Shown: piece after piece, positions 23,071 through 34,535 of the stretch
Numbering within the stretch: position 1 is the first letter of the stretch
Layout: each line of letters opens with the position of its first letter
Translations under genes and position numbers: made by a program
Notes under the pieces: model-generated
What the model was told of the DNA's origin: nothing
Databases searched by the model: none
What the model saw: the letters and a program-made list of their open reading frames with translations, nothing else
Source of the DNA: Cristatella mucedo
Lineage: Eukaryota > Bryozoa > Phylactolaemata > Cristatellidae
Direction of reading: 5' to 3'
NCBI GenBank assembly: GCA_009760855.2
Contig: WPIO01000001.1
Coordinates: 13,831,001-13,895,000 of the forward strand
DNA: 64,000 bases

Positions 23071-23610
23071 ATAAGAACGGCTTCAAGTGTCCATGCTCCG
23101 AAAAATACACACTAGTTCATGCAGCCCGGGCAAATAATGAAGACCTACACAGATCTGAAGCAGCAGAGATGCGAGTTCTGCTGTGTTTCGCGACACGTCG
23201 ACAGACCCAACTGTCAGTTCCCGCTACTTATCTCCAGGCTGTCTCGTGTGACCCGTTCACCCCATCCATGCCTCTGTCACGGGCCTGAGCACAGCCATAA
23301 GCCCTGAGGTCTCTAACGGCACGGCATGTAGCACATTAGCTGGTGCTAACCGTATAGCTCATTAGCTGGTGCTAACCGTATCCCCTATGGTTGCTGCGTC
23401 CTTCGTTTAAATCTTTCAATGAATGACTCAGGCTTATTCCACAGCTTTCCTACAGGTCCTAGGAGGAAATACTAAAACTAGGTTGGAACAAATGTGCTGG
23501 TCGCAGACAAATCCGGCAATAAACGGCGTCCCGGCATGGAGCAGCTCTAGCCTTTAAACTTGCTCTAAAACCCGGCTGGAGCTTACTTGCTACCTCCGAA
23601 GTTAAGACAT
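23070..23610. other. No gene; short tandem repeat inside
   Basis: The only structure seen is a 26-bp unit present almost twice (23334-23359 and 23360-23381), itself holding TTAGC..GCTAA inverted halves. Confidence 0.5.
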
Positions 23611-23614
23611 ACGA

Positions 23615-24165
23615 GTTTATTTGGTCTGGCATTAGTTCAAATCATTCCACAGAGTCATAAAGTCTGCACTGCTGCAAGCATATACTGACTTTCTTGGTAA
23701 TGCTGACTTAGGTAGAGTCTCAGTGATAGATATGCAGGACCTATCGGCAGATTTTGACACTGTTGATCACCAAATCCTTGAGCTCTTGTAGCGTCTTCCG
23801 GGAGTCACAGGCGTCGCGTTACAATGGTTTAGCTCCTATCCCAATGTCCAGTGAGCAATTGAAGTAAGTTGTACCCCGGAGATCCAATTTGAGTCCATTT
23901 CTTTTTACGATTAATGCTCTCCATATTGCCTATGCAATCGTCAAGCGAAATCTAGGCTTTCCTTTTCACACAGATGACAGCTGTCCTTTTGCTATGATAC
24001 TTTCCTGAGATCCACCATCTCAAACTGTCACAGCTCCATTACATCATGTATTGCTGACATTCATACTTCGATTGCAGCAGACTTCCTCAAAGTGAATGGT
24101 GACAAAATCAACCTACTAACTATGAGTAAACCAAGTGTCACTCGGAAATTGAACCAGAGTGAATT
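23615..24165 (+). mobile_element. Old degenerate LINE RT fragment
   Basis: Despite stops and shifts, the plus strand follows LINE-A RT in order: AATCATTCCACAGAGTCA (NHSTES), CTATCGGCAGATTTTGACAC (LSADFDT), TGGTTTAGCTCCTATC (WFSSY), a decayed YADD region near 23965, and GGTGACAAAATCAACCTACT (GDKINLL) to about 24150. Divergence suggests an old copy or a sister family. Confidence 0.78.
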
Positions 24166-24590
24166 GTCCTTGGTGTGCTTGCAGGAAAGAACTTTTGTCG
24201 AGTAGCCACTATAATACGCTTATAGCAATAGAGCGGCTTAGTACCGAATCCTACCGTCTCCTAATTGCCCTTTTTCTTACTATTACGAACGTGCTGAAGC
24301 TGCCCCAGTACCAAAGTCCTTTACCAGAAACAGCACTCGTAACTACAGTGCTTGCCGATGTCTGACAAATGCTTATGAGGCTGGCACCATGAAGCATAGC
24401 TAACAAGTCGTAGTTGCTGCACGCATACACAAGTATGCCGACGGTAGCACAGCACTGCTGCAATCGTGAGCACCCATGCATAAATTTAAATATTCCATGT
24501 CGTTAACGTAGAAAAGTCTCTCTCATGTGCACAAAGAAGCGTGTGCAGCAATTAGCATAGGGTAACCCTAATTTTAAATCCCTAAGTACA
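24165..24590. other. No feature recognised
   Basis: No domain or repeat match could be supported. Confidence 0.45.
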
Positions 24591-24594
24591 ACCG

Positions 24595-25250
24595 AATAAC
24601 CATAGTAATAATAATAAAAATAAAATCAAAGTCATCTATATGGTGCCCTAAGAGTACTGAATCGGTATACGTGTGCATTAACAACTCGCTGCAAGAAAAG
24701 CAATAACAATCAGTTAATGTAAAGCAAGGTATCCTGCTTAGGGAAGCACGTAAAAGCATACAAGAAGGCAACCAGGACCACCGGTTTGTGGGACCTCCAG
24801 TTATTATCTCGTACCAAATTATGCTTAGGCAAGCACTTGAAGAAAGAAAAACTCAATTGTCACTGGATTTCATCAATTTCACCGGAGTCATTTTAAAAAG
24901 CGTACTGCTACTGCCCTTAGTCACGATATACGTAGATTTGTAATGCACAAGCACACAAAGGACAATGCACTCGCATCCAGAAAAAGCGATGAGGAACTGG
25001 TGGACTTTTTGGTTTTTTGAATGTCGTAACATCAAGAGATGACGTGATGTCATTTGGCACTGGGTTTCAAGCTTTGGGGCACAGTACATTGAGGCGCCGT
25101 CTCCTAGAGACTAGAAGTTAGATCGGGCACAACCAATCGATCAGAGTCATAAGAGCAAGTGGTATGATAGGAGGCCTGATGTGAAAGAAATTCAGATAGG
25201 TTGGCTGAGGCCAGACAATAGAGAGACCTTACGGTGGGTAACAGATTTCT
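24595..25250 (-). mobile_element. LINE-B 3' end, copy 2
   Basis: On the minus strand it has an AT-rich tail (24600-24630), a decayed hairpin (GGTGCCCTAAGAGTACTGA), and the LINE-B UTR signature (GCACGTAAAAGCATACAAG, CACCGGTTTGTGGGACCTC, CAAGCACACAAAGGACAATG). The end of the coding region follows, matching the LINE-A positions around AGGGAGTTCCAGGC (here TGGGTTTCAAGCTTTGGGGCA). No open frame survives. Confidence 0.7.
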
Positions 25251-25254
25251 TTCA

Positions 25255-26570
25255 CATTAACCAACGGCTATTGCTTCTTTAGCAGCAAGATTTAATGTTC
25301 CTGAATAGATAATAAGTTCACATAGGATTCTGTACAAAGAAATTAATATTACAATAGAATAATATACCTGATTCCTGATAAGTGTAATTCAGGAACAATT
25401 AATAATCTCAGGCGCTTCCATAATCTAAAAGTTTTGATATGCATGTGTTTTAATATTGTAGTTACGCTACATGACAGCCGTTAGTCGCTTGCTGGCATGA
25501 ATCAAGATTAGGCCCCAAGGTTTCGTGACTACTCTGTGCCGGGAGCTGTAGTAGTTCCATGGGTTAAGGGCTGTCGTGTACAGTATATCAAAATTATTTG
25601 CTGGTCGTGTCCAATTTTACTCAATAGCCTTGACAATTTCAGATTAGCTAGACTACTGCAATCCTATGCTGCCTACTTGCGAGTCGTAGCTATATCAGGA
25701 AATTCTCCGAGGAGCTGTACCTTGACCTTGGCTGATCGGTTGCTACAGCTTCTCTTGGCTCACATAGTTGGAATATTTGTCACATACTTACGACTAATCG
25801 TCTTGATAAACTCATCTTGATTCTTTGGGTTATAGGACTAGCTATTGTACTGAAGCATACATTACTGCATAGACTTACATCGATGGACGTGCACGGATAC
25901 AGTGAAAAGTCTCTTAGTCTAAGCAACCATTGATCTCGACAGCATAAGCATTCTGCCAGCTGAGATTTGAGAAAGTACGACGAGCATTACTAAGAACCAG
26001 AGCAACACTCATATTGACCTGGATGGTTTCTCAAAACCCAAAAGTGACTTTGGCGTTTTGTCTGTTCAAGTCTTGTTTATCCCGTGACTTGTGGCTGCTG
26101 TGCATTCTCAATAGTACCTGCACGGCAAAGCATCCTGTTAGATTATTCCTGTTAGCTTATTAAACAAGCAAATTACCGATTTATTTCAGCCCAATTCATG
26201 GTATTACAGACAAAAATTCAGTGCTCAAATATAGGAATCTCTGTAAAAAATTTAATTTAGACCTATGCCGGAAACCTTTGGAAAATGAGAGAACTATATT
26301 TTTCCTTGACACATTCGACCATTTTAAAATACTGGACACCGTCAAAGTTTAGAGGGGCACACCGTGTAGCACTGTTGACAGTTTTGCCCAGCTGGATCGA
26401 GTGGTTGTGCAAGGACCATTGCTATTCAACAAATTCATCGAGTGCCGGTTGCCTGGAACTCCTTACGGTTCTACTTTGCTTATGCTATTGTGAGTTCGAC
26501 TGCCAATGATTAAGTCACAGTGTCTCCTGAACTATCGTGCAGAATTGAGACCTTGGGTAAACAATTTGAG
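25255..26570. other. No gene recognised; one repeat inside
   Basis: Apart from the 80-bp repeat at 25473-25554, I find no domain. Plus-strand frames at 25536-25820 and 26285-26509 have no recognisable features. Confidence 0.45.
25473..25554 (+). repeat. Unclassified dispersed repeat, copy 1
   Basis: About 80 bp (GTTAGTCGCTTGCTGGCA, then GAATCAAGATTA, ACTCTGTGCCGG and AGCTGTAG) recurs in the same orientation at 33015-33093 with roughly 85 percent identity by eye. The ends are abrupt and the family is unknown. Confidence 0.75.
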
Positions 26571-26572
26571 AA

Positions 26573-27312
26573 AAGTGACCAACTTAATAATAATAATAAT
26601 AATAATATTGCACTTGATAAAGCGCCCTCAGAGAACTTAATCTCTTTCTAGGCGCTTTACATTTGCTGCAAAGTGATACGCAATAGAATAGTAAGTAAAA
26701 TCATGCTTGAAAAACAAACAAAATGAATAACATGGTTAGGGGTTACATGCACTGGGTCAGCATGCAAATGTGGTTAGTGGCAGCATGAACAGTGTCAGCA
26801 CGCATAAGCACATCGAGGACGAATCACAAGGACCCACTAAATGCTGTCCTAAATAGGTATGTTTTTAAGTTTCTTTTAAATGTGGTCAGGTCAGGGGATG
26901 TTCTGATGCAGGTCGGGAGGGAGTTCCAGGCTGTGGGAGCATACGAGCTAAATGCACGGTCTCCAAAGGATTTAAGGTTTGTACGAGGTATTTCTAGACT
27001 GTTGGATTCCGAAAAGCGAGTGGTACGATGCTTTGCCTGATGGGGTAGTATCTCTGAAAGATAGGCTGGAGCCATAGAATGAAGAGACCTAAAAGTGAGC
27101 GACAAAACCTTGAAGTCAATCCGTTGCTTGACTGGTAACCAGTGCAGGTCGGCGAGAAGTGGAGTAATGTGGCAACTGCGACGCTCACGGCAGACAAGCC
27201 TAGCTGCAGAGTTTTGCACCAGCTGCAATCGCCTGATCGCACATGCTGGTAGGCCAGTAAGCAGTGAGTTGCAGAAGTCGAGACGAGATGTCACGAATGC
27301 ATGGACCAACTA
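26573..27312 (-). mobile_element. LINE-A copy, young, 5'-truncated 3' end
   Basis: It starts with an (AAT)n tail at 26587-26608 and contains the hairpin, the 3' UTR and an intact C-terminal coding part of 161 codons (26824-27309). By eye it differs from the same part of copy 2 at only two or three bases over 730 bp. It stops within ATGGACCAACT; GACCAACT also occurs just outside the tail, so the 5' junction probably used microhomology with the target. Confidence 0.93.
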
Positions 27313-27491
27313 GACAATGAGCTAGTCTCATAGTGGGTCACGATAGCCCTTGAGAACTACGATAACAGCTTTTTCGTCGTACCGTCAACCGGCTCAGACA
27401 TGCCGCGATGCTCTCATCTCGCATTTGCAGCTTTTGTTCCTCGACCAATGTTCACCTGACCTGCGAGGCATACCTTTCTTGTCGTCTGCAG

Positions 27492-28234
27492 GGAGCTGGA
27501 GGTGGCTCGGCAGTGCCTCGATGTACTTGTCGGGGACTGCAGGGAGGAAGAGATTCGCTCATTTCTAAATACCACGGCAATGGAGCATCATAGGGCCATC
27601 AAAGGCATCTGCGAAATGCCAGACAAACCAGCCGGTACGTAGCGTTATATATCTCGTATTTTCTCATCTGGGACTTGACCGGTTAGTCGTTTTCTGTTTG
27701 AGATTAGTGACGGAAGTGATAGCCTGCAGTTGCACTGGCTTTCAAGCGTGTAACAAGCAAGGCCTCAGCCTTCTTAAGCAGTGACAATGGCAGCATTGCA
27801 TGATTGCGGTTTATATTACATCAATCTTGAGGGCATTCGTTGGCCGTCACTTTAGTGCCTTTCGAGAGCAGCGGGTGTGTATGGATTCAGTGTCTGCTTT
27901 AGATTTTTCGTGGGTACAGACCTGTAAGAATAACATCCAAACAGTGGCCCACTTGTGCTTCAACACTTGTCGCTCTACACGACACTGCAGGTATGCATGC
28001 CGAGGTCACATTCGCTGATTCAGACTCGGCAGCCGATGGCAAAAAGCAAAAGTGTGCACGAATTTCTCATTACATTTTAGAGATTGCGAGTTTGGGGCCT
28101 CATGCATGGAGAATGCTTTGAAGTTGCTCTGTATCCACACAATGAATGGGCAGCAGTGGTCGATGCTGATGGCGTTGATAAATGCAAAAGATGGGTTGCC
28201 GGCATTCTGCTTTGACAATCCGTCAATACTGGAG
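27492..28234 (+). CDS. Candidate three-exon gene segment, unknown Cys-rich protein
   Basis: Exon 27492-27634 follows a pyrimidine-rich acceptor ending TCTGCAG and stops at G|GTACGT. It encodes a segment beginning ELEVARQCLDVLVGDCREEE. Exon 27903-27990 follows TCTGCTTTAG and ends CTGCAG|GTATGC (FSWVQTCKNNIQ, then HLCFNTCRSTRHC). Exon 28081-28234 follows CATTACATTTTAG and ends CTGGAG|GTAAGT (DCEFGASCMENALKLLC, then AFCFDNPSILE). Phases 1, 2 and 0 are compatible, giving 128 codons without a stop. The sequence is Cys-rich with no evident membrane span. I do not recognise the family. The first exon and those after 28234 were not found. Confidence 0.45.
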
Positions 28235-28294
28235 GTAAGTATTCAGCCGCATTAGCCTTTCTTGCTCTCATGTTTGCCTTTACTTCAACATGCA

Positions 28295-28675
28295 AGTATA
28301 GTTAGTCGCAACATGCAGTGTCAGCATGCATGAGCACACAAAAGACAATCCTATGGACCCAGTAAATACTGTGGTAAATGGATGCGTTTTTAGCGTATTT
28401 GAAATGTCGCCGGGTCAGGGGATGTCGTGGCCCCAGTCGGAAGTGAGTTCTAAGGCTTTGGGAGTATACTAAAGTAGGTCTCCCAATGATTTAAGGTATG
28501 CATGAGGTGTAGCTTAACGATTAGATTCAGAAAAGCAGGGGGATACGATGCTTAGCCTGGTTCGGGAGTAGATGTGATAGGTCGGCTGGAGCCAAAGAAT
28601 GGGTGGACTTAAAAGTGAGTGACGGAACATTGAAGTCGATGGGTCGCTTGTCTGGGAGCCAGTGCAGGTATGGTT
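28295..28675 (-). mobile_element. LINE-A-like copy, old 5'-truncated 3' end
   Basis: The minus strand carries the 3' UTR signature (CAGTGTCAGCATGCATGAGCACACAAAAGACAAT) and the coding end, with CCAGTCGGAAGTGAGTTC, AGGCTTTGGGAG, GGCTGGAGCCAAAGAATG and ACATTGAAGTCGATGGGTCGC aligning with LINE-A. The hairpin and tail are missing at the 3' end. Frames are broken. Confidence 0.8.
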
Positions 28676-28679
28676 CGGT

Positions 28680-29894
28680 CTAAGTGAACGCGAAGAGTGA
28701 TCATGAAGAAAATCGCTCGGTGGCTCAGAAAATCGAACGATAAACTCGTATCTTTTTTCCACGCTTCAGAGCATATGCATCCAATCTTTACATAAAGTGT
28801 TTTAAGCTTACCGTTGCCATATCTCTGGCACACTGCTAGGCTGGCACTATCCTGATCTAACCGGTATCATACGTGCTAAGCATCGTGTTTCAGCGATGAA
28901 AAACTGTCAGAATAAGTTGTCCGCTGAAGTATAAAGTTGTCCACTGAAGGCTCGATACAGAAAATAATGCTAGTGGCCCACTAATGTCGCACTGAGAAAG
29001 ATCGACAGTTTGGCCTACGATACAACTCTTTTAAAGAACCGTGTTTCTTTCTAGAACTGGAATAGAATTTATAGCATCGATATCAGCAAATACTTTTACT
29101 ACTCACTTATGATGTACCTTACGAGTTTTGCATCATTCTAAAGCTGTACACGATTTGCTTTCGGAAAGCACGTGTATGTTAACAGTAAGGAGGCTTTGCA
29201 AAACGAATGAAGGCAAACCTACGTCATTGAAATAGTCGTACTTGCATAAATCAAATAGTTCTTTAGTGGTAATGTAAACATGTCCAGTTGAGGACCGGAT
29301 TATTCGCTTATTCATACAGTGAACGGAAGTACAGAGGAAAGGGAGTGCTGAGCACTAACAGCTAATCGGCTCAATACAATTCTTAACTAAAAGTAAAACG
29401 GTGATAAGTCGGCATCCTAAGCCTTTCATGCTGGCAGCTTTAATTTTTGAGCTGCTAAAAGCTAAGCTCCTATTAAATCCTGCAGTGTTCACTCGGAATA
29501 ACATAAGCTTATGAGAGCAATTAACGAATTGTAGAAAAACTTCATCTGGGGAAGGGCTGGCTTATGAACAAACAAGAAACACCCTGGTAGGTAACAAATG
29601 TTATTATTAGCTAGTCGGATGTGTACAGAACAACGCCGGTCGTCTGTGTGTTCAGCCCTTTTGGCAGAGCAGCTTTGACAGGTGGGGGAGGGGAGGAGGG
29701 GAGCTCCGGAGAGCACCGGCTCCTCTTGGGAGCACCGCCTCTGCCTTAAGGAACGGTTCCGCCTTAGAGCACTGGCTACTACCGAGACGAGAGCTCCGGT
29801 TCGCGAGAGCTCCTCAAAGCATCAGGCCATGAGGGCTCGTGCCGGCTCCTGGGGGTCAGCTGAACCTTAGAGGGCTCTTTGATATTCCCCTTTC

Positions 29895-29895
<1 letters not shown>
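28680..29895. other. No feature recognised
   Basis: No exon-like segment, repeat or RNA gene could be supported. Frames at 29682-29870 and 29489-29716 lack domains. Confidence 0.45.

Positions 29896-29897
<2 letters not shown>

Positions 29898-29960
<63 letters not shown>
29898..29960. repeat. (GA)n microsatellite
   Basis: About 31 uninterrupted GA units. Confidence 0.98.
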
Positions 29961-29963
<3 letters not shown>

Positions 29964-31857
29964 GTGCCCAGCAGTTCGAGGTTTCGTCAGAATGCTATAT
30001 GGGAAACGTTCCGGAAATGTGATTTGGCTTGTATATGGTGGCATCATCGCTGTTTTGCGATGGGCAGCCGCTAAGTGCCTTTGCCTAGTGAAAATGGGGC
30101 TTGCATACCATGTATCGTGGGCGTATGGATGGAGCCCAGCCGCTGGCCCTCCTTGGATCGCCTTGAAGAAGCATCATGCCGAGCAGCTAAGTTGCCCCGA
30201 CATGCCCTTCACCTTCCCATGATTGACTCCTTGAAATGTCAAGGAAACTGTGTGTCTGCCCACTTCTTCCTTGGCATAATCCTGGTGATACCTATGTCTC
30301 GAATACATTAAATGGGGCGCTGCTGATGCTTGTAGGCTCTTGTCATATTACCTGCTAGTGGGTGTATAGTACCCTTGCATATATGCTTGTGTGAGTGTGC
30401 TATGTGTGTATGTGTTGTGAGTGTGCACGTGCACGTGCCTGTGTGAGTAGGCACGTGCCTGATTGACAGTAATCTCCTGTAACCTCCTAGAATTTGCCTT
30501 TACCATTTGGTATTATGTTTCTGTCAGTCCATGCAGACAGTGTACCTGCTGACTACTTGGAGGCCTTACAGACTCTAAATCCGTGATGTTAGCTAATCAG
30601 TGTAAGATGGCACCTAAGATATTGTGAGATGCACCTGCTCCTCTGCACCGAACTCGACCTGCAGGTGTATGTGAGCTTGTGTGAGATCGATCTGCACCAA
30701 CTGTCAGACAGAGCTGCATGGCATTCATGAGGTCGTCAGCATCCATGTGTTGGTCAGGGGGGGAAGGCTACGATTACCATCACACATAAGCTATTAAGCA
30801 AGTGTAAGCAGGTAAACATTGATAGTGATGAATGATTCATGAGCTGCTGAGGCAATAGTCATTGGAGGGCCATGCATCCTTGCCGGTAGTACCTGGCAAT
30901 CTCATAGACCTTGGGCTAGGGTTAGATTCACCGGCTCCTCTGCCTACTATTGGCTCGGCTCAACAGCAGAAGGGTGAGTTGGTTGGTAGTGCCAGTGCAT
31001 AATTCGAATGCCAATATACTGGCTCATTTTTGTTGGCACGAATCTGGACTGCCGACTCAGAGATTAGGGGGCATGTCCGAAGGGCTACTGAAAGAGAACT
31101 CACCCCACTCTCTGGTCCATCAGGCTGCCGTGTGCTGTGGCTAAGGGACTACCCTGTGGACACTGCACAGCCAGCATACGGTTATGCATTGGACAGTAGC
31201 CGGGGAATCTGCTGCCACGTGCCCCACTTTAGAACGTGGTGCCGGCACCCGGGCGAGCGCCCGTGTGACAATAGAAAGCGTGGTCGGCGCATGGACAACG
31301 GGAGACCAGGGCGAATGGACGAAATCTCCCTCGTAAAAGTCATAGTGACATCTTCTATAAACTGACTCGACTTGAGCTTTTTTGTATTGGTGCTTACCTG
31401 CTGCTATTGCTACTACTTCCGAGCTGCTACCCGTCTGGATTTTGTGGGGTGGGCTGTAGAAGCTGCCTGCCTGCAATTACTTAAGGTTGCCAGCAGATCT
31501 TAATTACAGAATAAGTGGCCGACTAGACTTCTGCAAGCCTGGCCAGCCGTTCAGCTGGCCAGGCCTGCAGATCCGACAGTTGGTGGCAGTTGTCCAATGG
31601 CTTGAGGCCAACAAAGGTTTTCCATTTGCTCCTTCCTGTTTTTGCTCCTTCTCCTGCTTCCCTCTTACAGATAATTAGGCAGATGGGTGGGCAGGAGGAA
31701 GGGCTCATCTAGCACTGGGCTGATGATGCCGTGCAGCAGGTGCTGGCTATAGGCACGTGGGCCATTAGTTCTCTAATTCTGTTTGATGATTCGAATTAGG
31801 GATTGCCTATATTGAGCCAGGGGCAGATGGTTGTCTTGGCCAGCTCCAGCACCTGTG
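29961..31857. other. No gene recognised; holds one copy of the 128-bp repeat
   Basis: A plus frame runs out of the GA tract to 30222 but has no domain. Around 30390-30450 the sequence is GT-rich. Other frames (30950-31144, 31030-31365) overlap on both strands and are not convincing. Confidence 0.45.
30597..30723 (+). repeat. 128-bp unclassified repeat, copy 1
   Basis: It begins TCAGTGTAAGATGG and ends GCTGCATGGCA. The same segment, about 90 percent identical by eye, lies inside a LINE at 32249-32376. It has no terminal inverted repeats and no tRNA-like boxes. Confidence 0.85.
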
Positions 31858-32690
31858 GCTATGTCTGCCTTCTTTCAGCTGCACAACATTACTAAAATTC
31901 GGGCTTGCTTAGACAGGGATACTAAACCGAAACTGGTCCAAGCATTTGTGACATCGCTTCTCGACTCCTGTAACTCACTGCTTGCTGGTCTACCGGCGAG
32001 TGCAATCAGGCGCTTACAGTTGGTACACAACTCTACAGCTAGGCTCGTCTGTCGTGAGCATTGAAGTTGCTACATCGCACCACTTCTTGCCGATCTGCAC
32101 TGGCTCCAAATCAAGCAGGGTATAGACTTGAAGGTTCTGTCACTTACTTTTAGGTCCCTTTATTCAGCCTACCTGTCAGAACTAGTGCCCCACTAGGGCC
32201 AAGAATCGAACAACCCCCTGTTCTGACCCGAATCGTTTAGGCCTTACCTCAGTGTAAGATGGTGCCTAAGATAATATTGTGAGATGCACCTGGTCCTCTG
32301 CACAGAACTCGACCTGAAGGTGTACGTGAGCTTGTGTGAGATCGATCTCCACCAACTGTCAGATAGCTGCATGGCACTTTTGGAGACCGTGCCTTTAGTT
32401 CGTATGATCCCAAAGCCTGGAATTCATTACAGACACATGTCTCACTGTCTCTTGACAGGACATTTAAAAAAGCTTAAGACATACATGTTTATAAAAGCAT
32501 TTAGTGGGTCTTTTTGATTTGTTCTTCTTGTGCCGATGCCTGCTTACACTGTACCTGATGCTTGGGGATGTTACCACCAATCATTTGATAATGCTTTCTA
32601 TACAAAATCTGTAAAGCGCCTCGAAAGAGATTAAGGTCTCCGAGACCACTCTACAAATGTCTCATCATTAATATTGTTATTATTATTAAA
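31858..32690 (+). mobile_element. LINE-A copy, 5'-truncated, with nested 128-bp repeat
   Basis: It opens within RT (SAFFQLHNITKIRACLDRD, LLDSCNSLLAGLPASAIRRLQ) at 31858. It continues with the LHWL region (32095-32190), is interrupted by the 128-bp repeat, and resumes with TTGGAGACCGTGCCTTTAGTTCG and FKKAYMF/FSGSF-like coding. It ends with the 3' UTR, hairpin (AAAGCGCCTCGAAAGAGATT) and TTA tail near 32665-32690. Frames are broken by small indels. Confidence 0.88.
32249..32376 (+). repeat. 128-bp unclassified repeat, copy 2, inserted in LINE
   Basis: The LINE sequence breaks at 32248 and resumes at 32377 in the coding end, so this is an insertion. It matches 30597-30723 along its full length. 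That sharply defines both ends of a small mobile or duplicated unit of unknown type. Confidence 0.85.
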
Positions 32691-32699
32691 GGGATTATT

Positions 32700-33010
32700 C
32701 TGCTTGCCTTTGTGGAGCTGCTCTCCTGCTTCCGATTATGGCACATCCTTTCCCGTGGTCCTGAGCTGATACTTTCATGCAACTCACTACCTCAGCTGCT
32801 CTCCTGACTCTGCTATGCTTCCCACTTTTTCTTTGTTGCGTGAGAAGAAGTCTGTTGGCTATCGAATGCGTACCGAACGCAGCTCAGGCTGTGAGTTCGC
32901 TATGCAGAACTCTCCTGCGCAACACCCGCATAGTTTTTGTGGCTTTGTGGAGTTACAGGTAGAGATACATCCACTTGGTCAATAGCTAGTTCATGTCTGG
33001 GTTCCTTGCT
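32700..33010. other. No feature recognised
   Basis: A plus frame of 61 codons (32777-32962) has a hydrophobic, Cys-rich start but no support as a gene. Confidence 0.4.
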
Positions 33011-33014
33011 GTAT

Positions 33015-33093
33015 AACAGCAGTTAGTCGCTTGCTGGCACGAATCAAGATTAAGCCCTGAAGTTGCATGACCACTCTGTGCCGGTAGCTGTAG
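33015..33093 (+). repeat. Unclassified dispersed repeat, copy 2
   Basis: This is the second copy of the repeat at 25473-25554, in the same orientation. It lies directly next to a LINE-B copy that lacks its normal 3' end. Confidence 0.75.
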
Positions 33094-33094
33094 C

Positions 33095-33480
33095 ATGTCA
33101 GCATGCTTAAGTATGCAAGAATACACTCACCGCCACCGGTTAGTAGGACCTCTGGCTACTAACTAGCAAGGAATCATGCACATATAAGCATGCAAAGCAC
33201 ACAGGAACTGAGAAGATGTGGTCTTGGGGTAAAGGGAATCCTGATCATAGAAAGATGAATCTTTAGCTGAGGTTTAAATGCTGCAAAATAGTTATACGAA
33301 GAGAAGGAAGCTGGAAGCACGAGTTCCTGACTCCTGGTGCGTACGAACTGAAGGCCCGAGCACCAAAAGATTTCAATGCAGAGTCAGGGATGTGCCGTGC
33401 AAGAGCACACAGGTGGAGCAAGGAGGCTGGGCAGCCGTAGGGTAGACTGGTACAAGCGTGAGTGAAGCAGAGCATTCCTC
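33095..33480 (-). mobile_element. LINE-B fragment, copy 3
   Basis: The minus strand has the LINE-B UTR signature (GTCAGCATGCTTAAGTATGC, CACCGGTTAGTAGGACCTC, AAAGCACACAGGAAC) and coding traces [19 protein letters not shown] (33263-33475). These match the [13 protein letters not shown] segment of LINE-A. The 3' hairpin and tail are missing. Confidence 0.75.
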
Positions 33481-33484
33481 TGAC

Positions 33485-34530
33485 CGTGCCAATGAGTGAG
33501 GACTTAGGTAGAGCAGCCGATCGAAATGCTATTCAGTCGAGTCGATGTCAAACGGCCACAGCCAACGTGCCTGTATGGAAGGAAGCTCCCGGTCGTGCTC
33601 TAGTTGGCAATCGACGCGAAGCCGTGCAGCAAAGTGTCTGTTACTGTGTTTAGGCCAACGTTGCCATGCAATTGTACCCACCGAGTGGCTAGTGTTTATT
33701 CTGGCTTTTGGTGAGAGACACTCTTTATTTGACTTCAAAGCCGCATCGGCAAGCCGACCACACACTGCTGGCAAGTTGCAGAGCAAGTTGGCGATAAAAA
33801 GGTGTTTGTTTGCTTCTTTATTTACGAGATCGAACTAGTAATTTGCTTAGTTTTTTATAGACTATTTAGACTATGGTCTGCAGATGCACTAACTCACTGA
33901 TTCAAAAGCTCGGAACCGAGAGCCCATTTTAGATGGCTCCTGGTAGCATGCTCCTCTGAGCTTGATAAAAACAACCCGTAAGGTGAACTCTCGGGCAAAG
34001 ATACACACGGTTCCCTAGTGTCAAGATCAGCTAGCCTGGAATGATAAGAAGTCCTGCCGGCTCTTAAATGCCTTACATAAATATTGTCTGCTGCCCTGAC
34101 TGACCCCCACGAGCCAGTGCTGAGGACTGAGTGCTCCTTGACACCTTTCACCTAACCGAGAGCTCCCCTCAGAGCAGCAACTAGGGCATTTCATAAGGGT
34201 TAACGAGCATCTTGAGGTTACTCAAGTGAGCTAATGAGCTTAGCAGATGCCACAGCCGTAAAAAAACGGCCGGGCAAAGTCCTTTACACTGATGTTGCTG
34301 GTTGTTGTTTAAGCACAGCTCCTGCCTATAGGCTGGTACTAGTTGTATGACTTCGAGAATAGCAGGATCGACCGGTGCTGGTCGGTGATCAGTGCTTGCC
34401 TTTTGGAACAAGATTGTGCAGTGGCCCCAACCCTTTGTTTGCTGATACGAAGTCATTAATGCTTTGAGAGCAGCATGCTAGGTCCGTGAGAAAGATGTAT
34501 GTTTAATTGTATGCATTCATGCACCTGCAT
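33485..34530. other. No gene supported
   Basis: Frames of 85-97 codons overlap on both strands at 33529-33838 and at 33894-34456. They show no domains or splice context I can defend. Confidence 0.4.
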
Positions 34531-34535
34531 TAAAT

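Noticed and set aside
28052-28295. Alternative frame of the third candidate exon (LMHGECFEVALYPHNEW)
   Set aside because: Also protein-like, but it meets a stop before the donor site and does not match the phases of the two upstream exons.
29839-30222. 127-codon ORF running through the GA microsatellite
   Set aside because: A third of it is translated repeat and the rest has no recognisable features.
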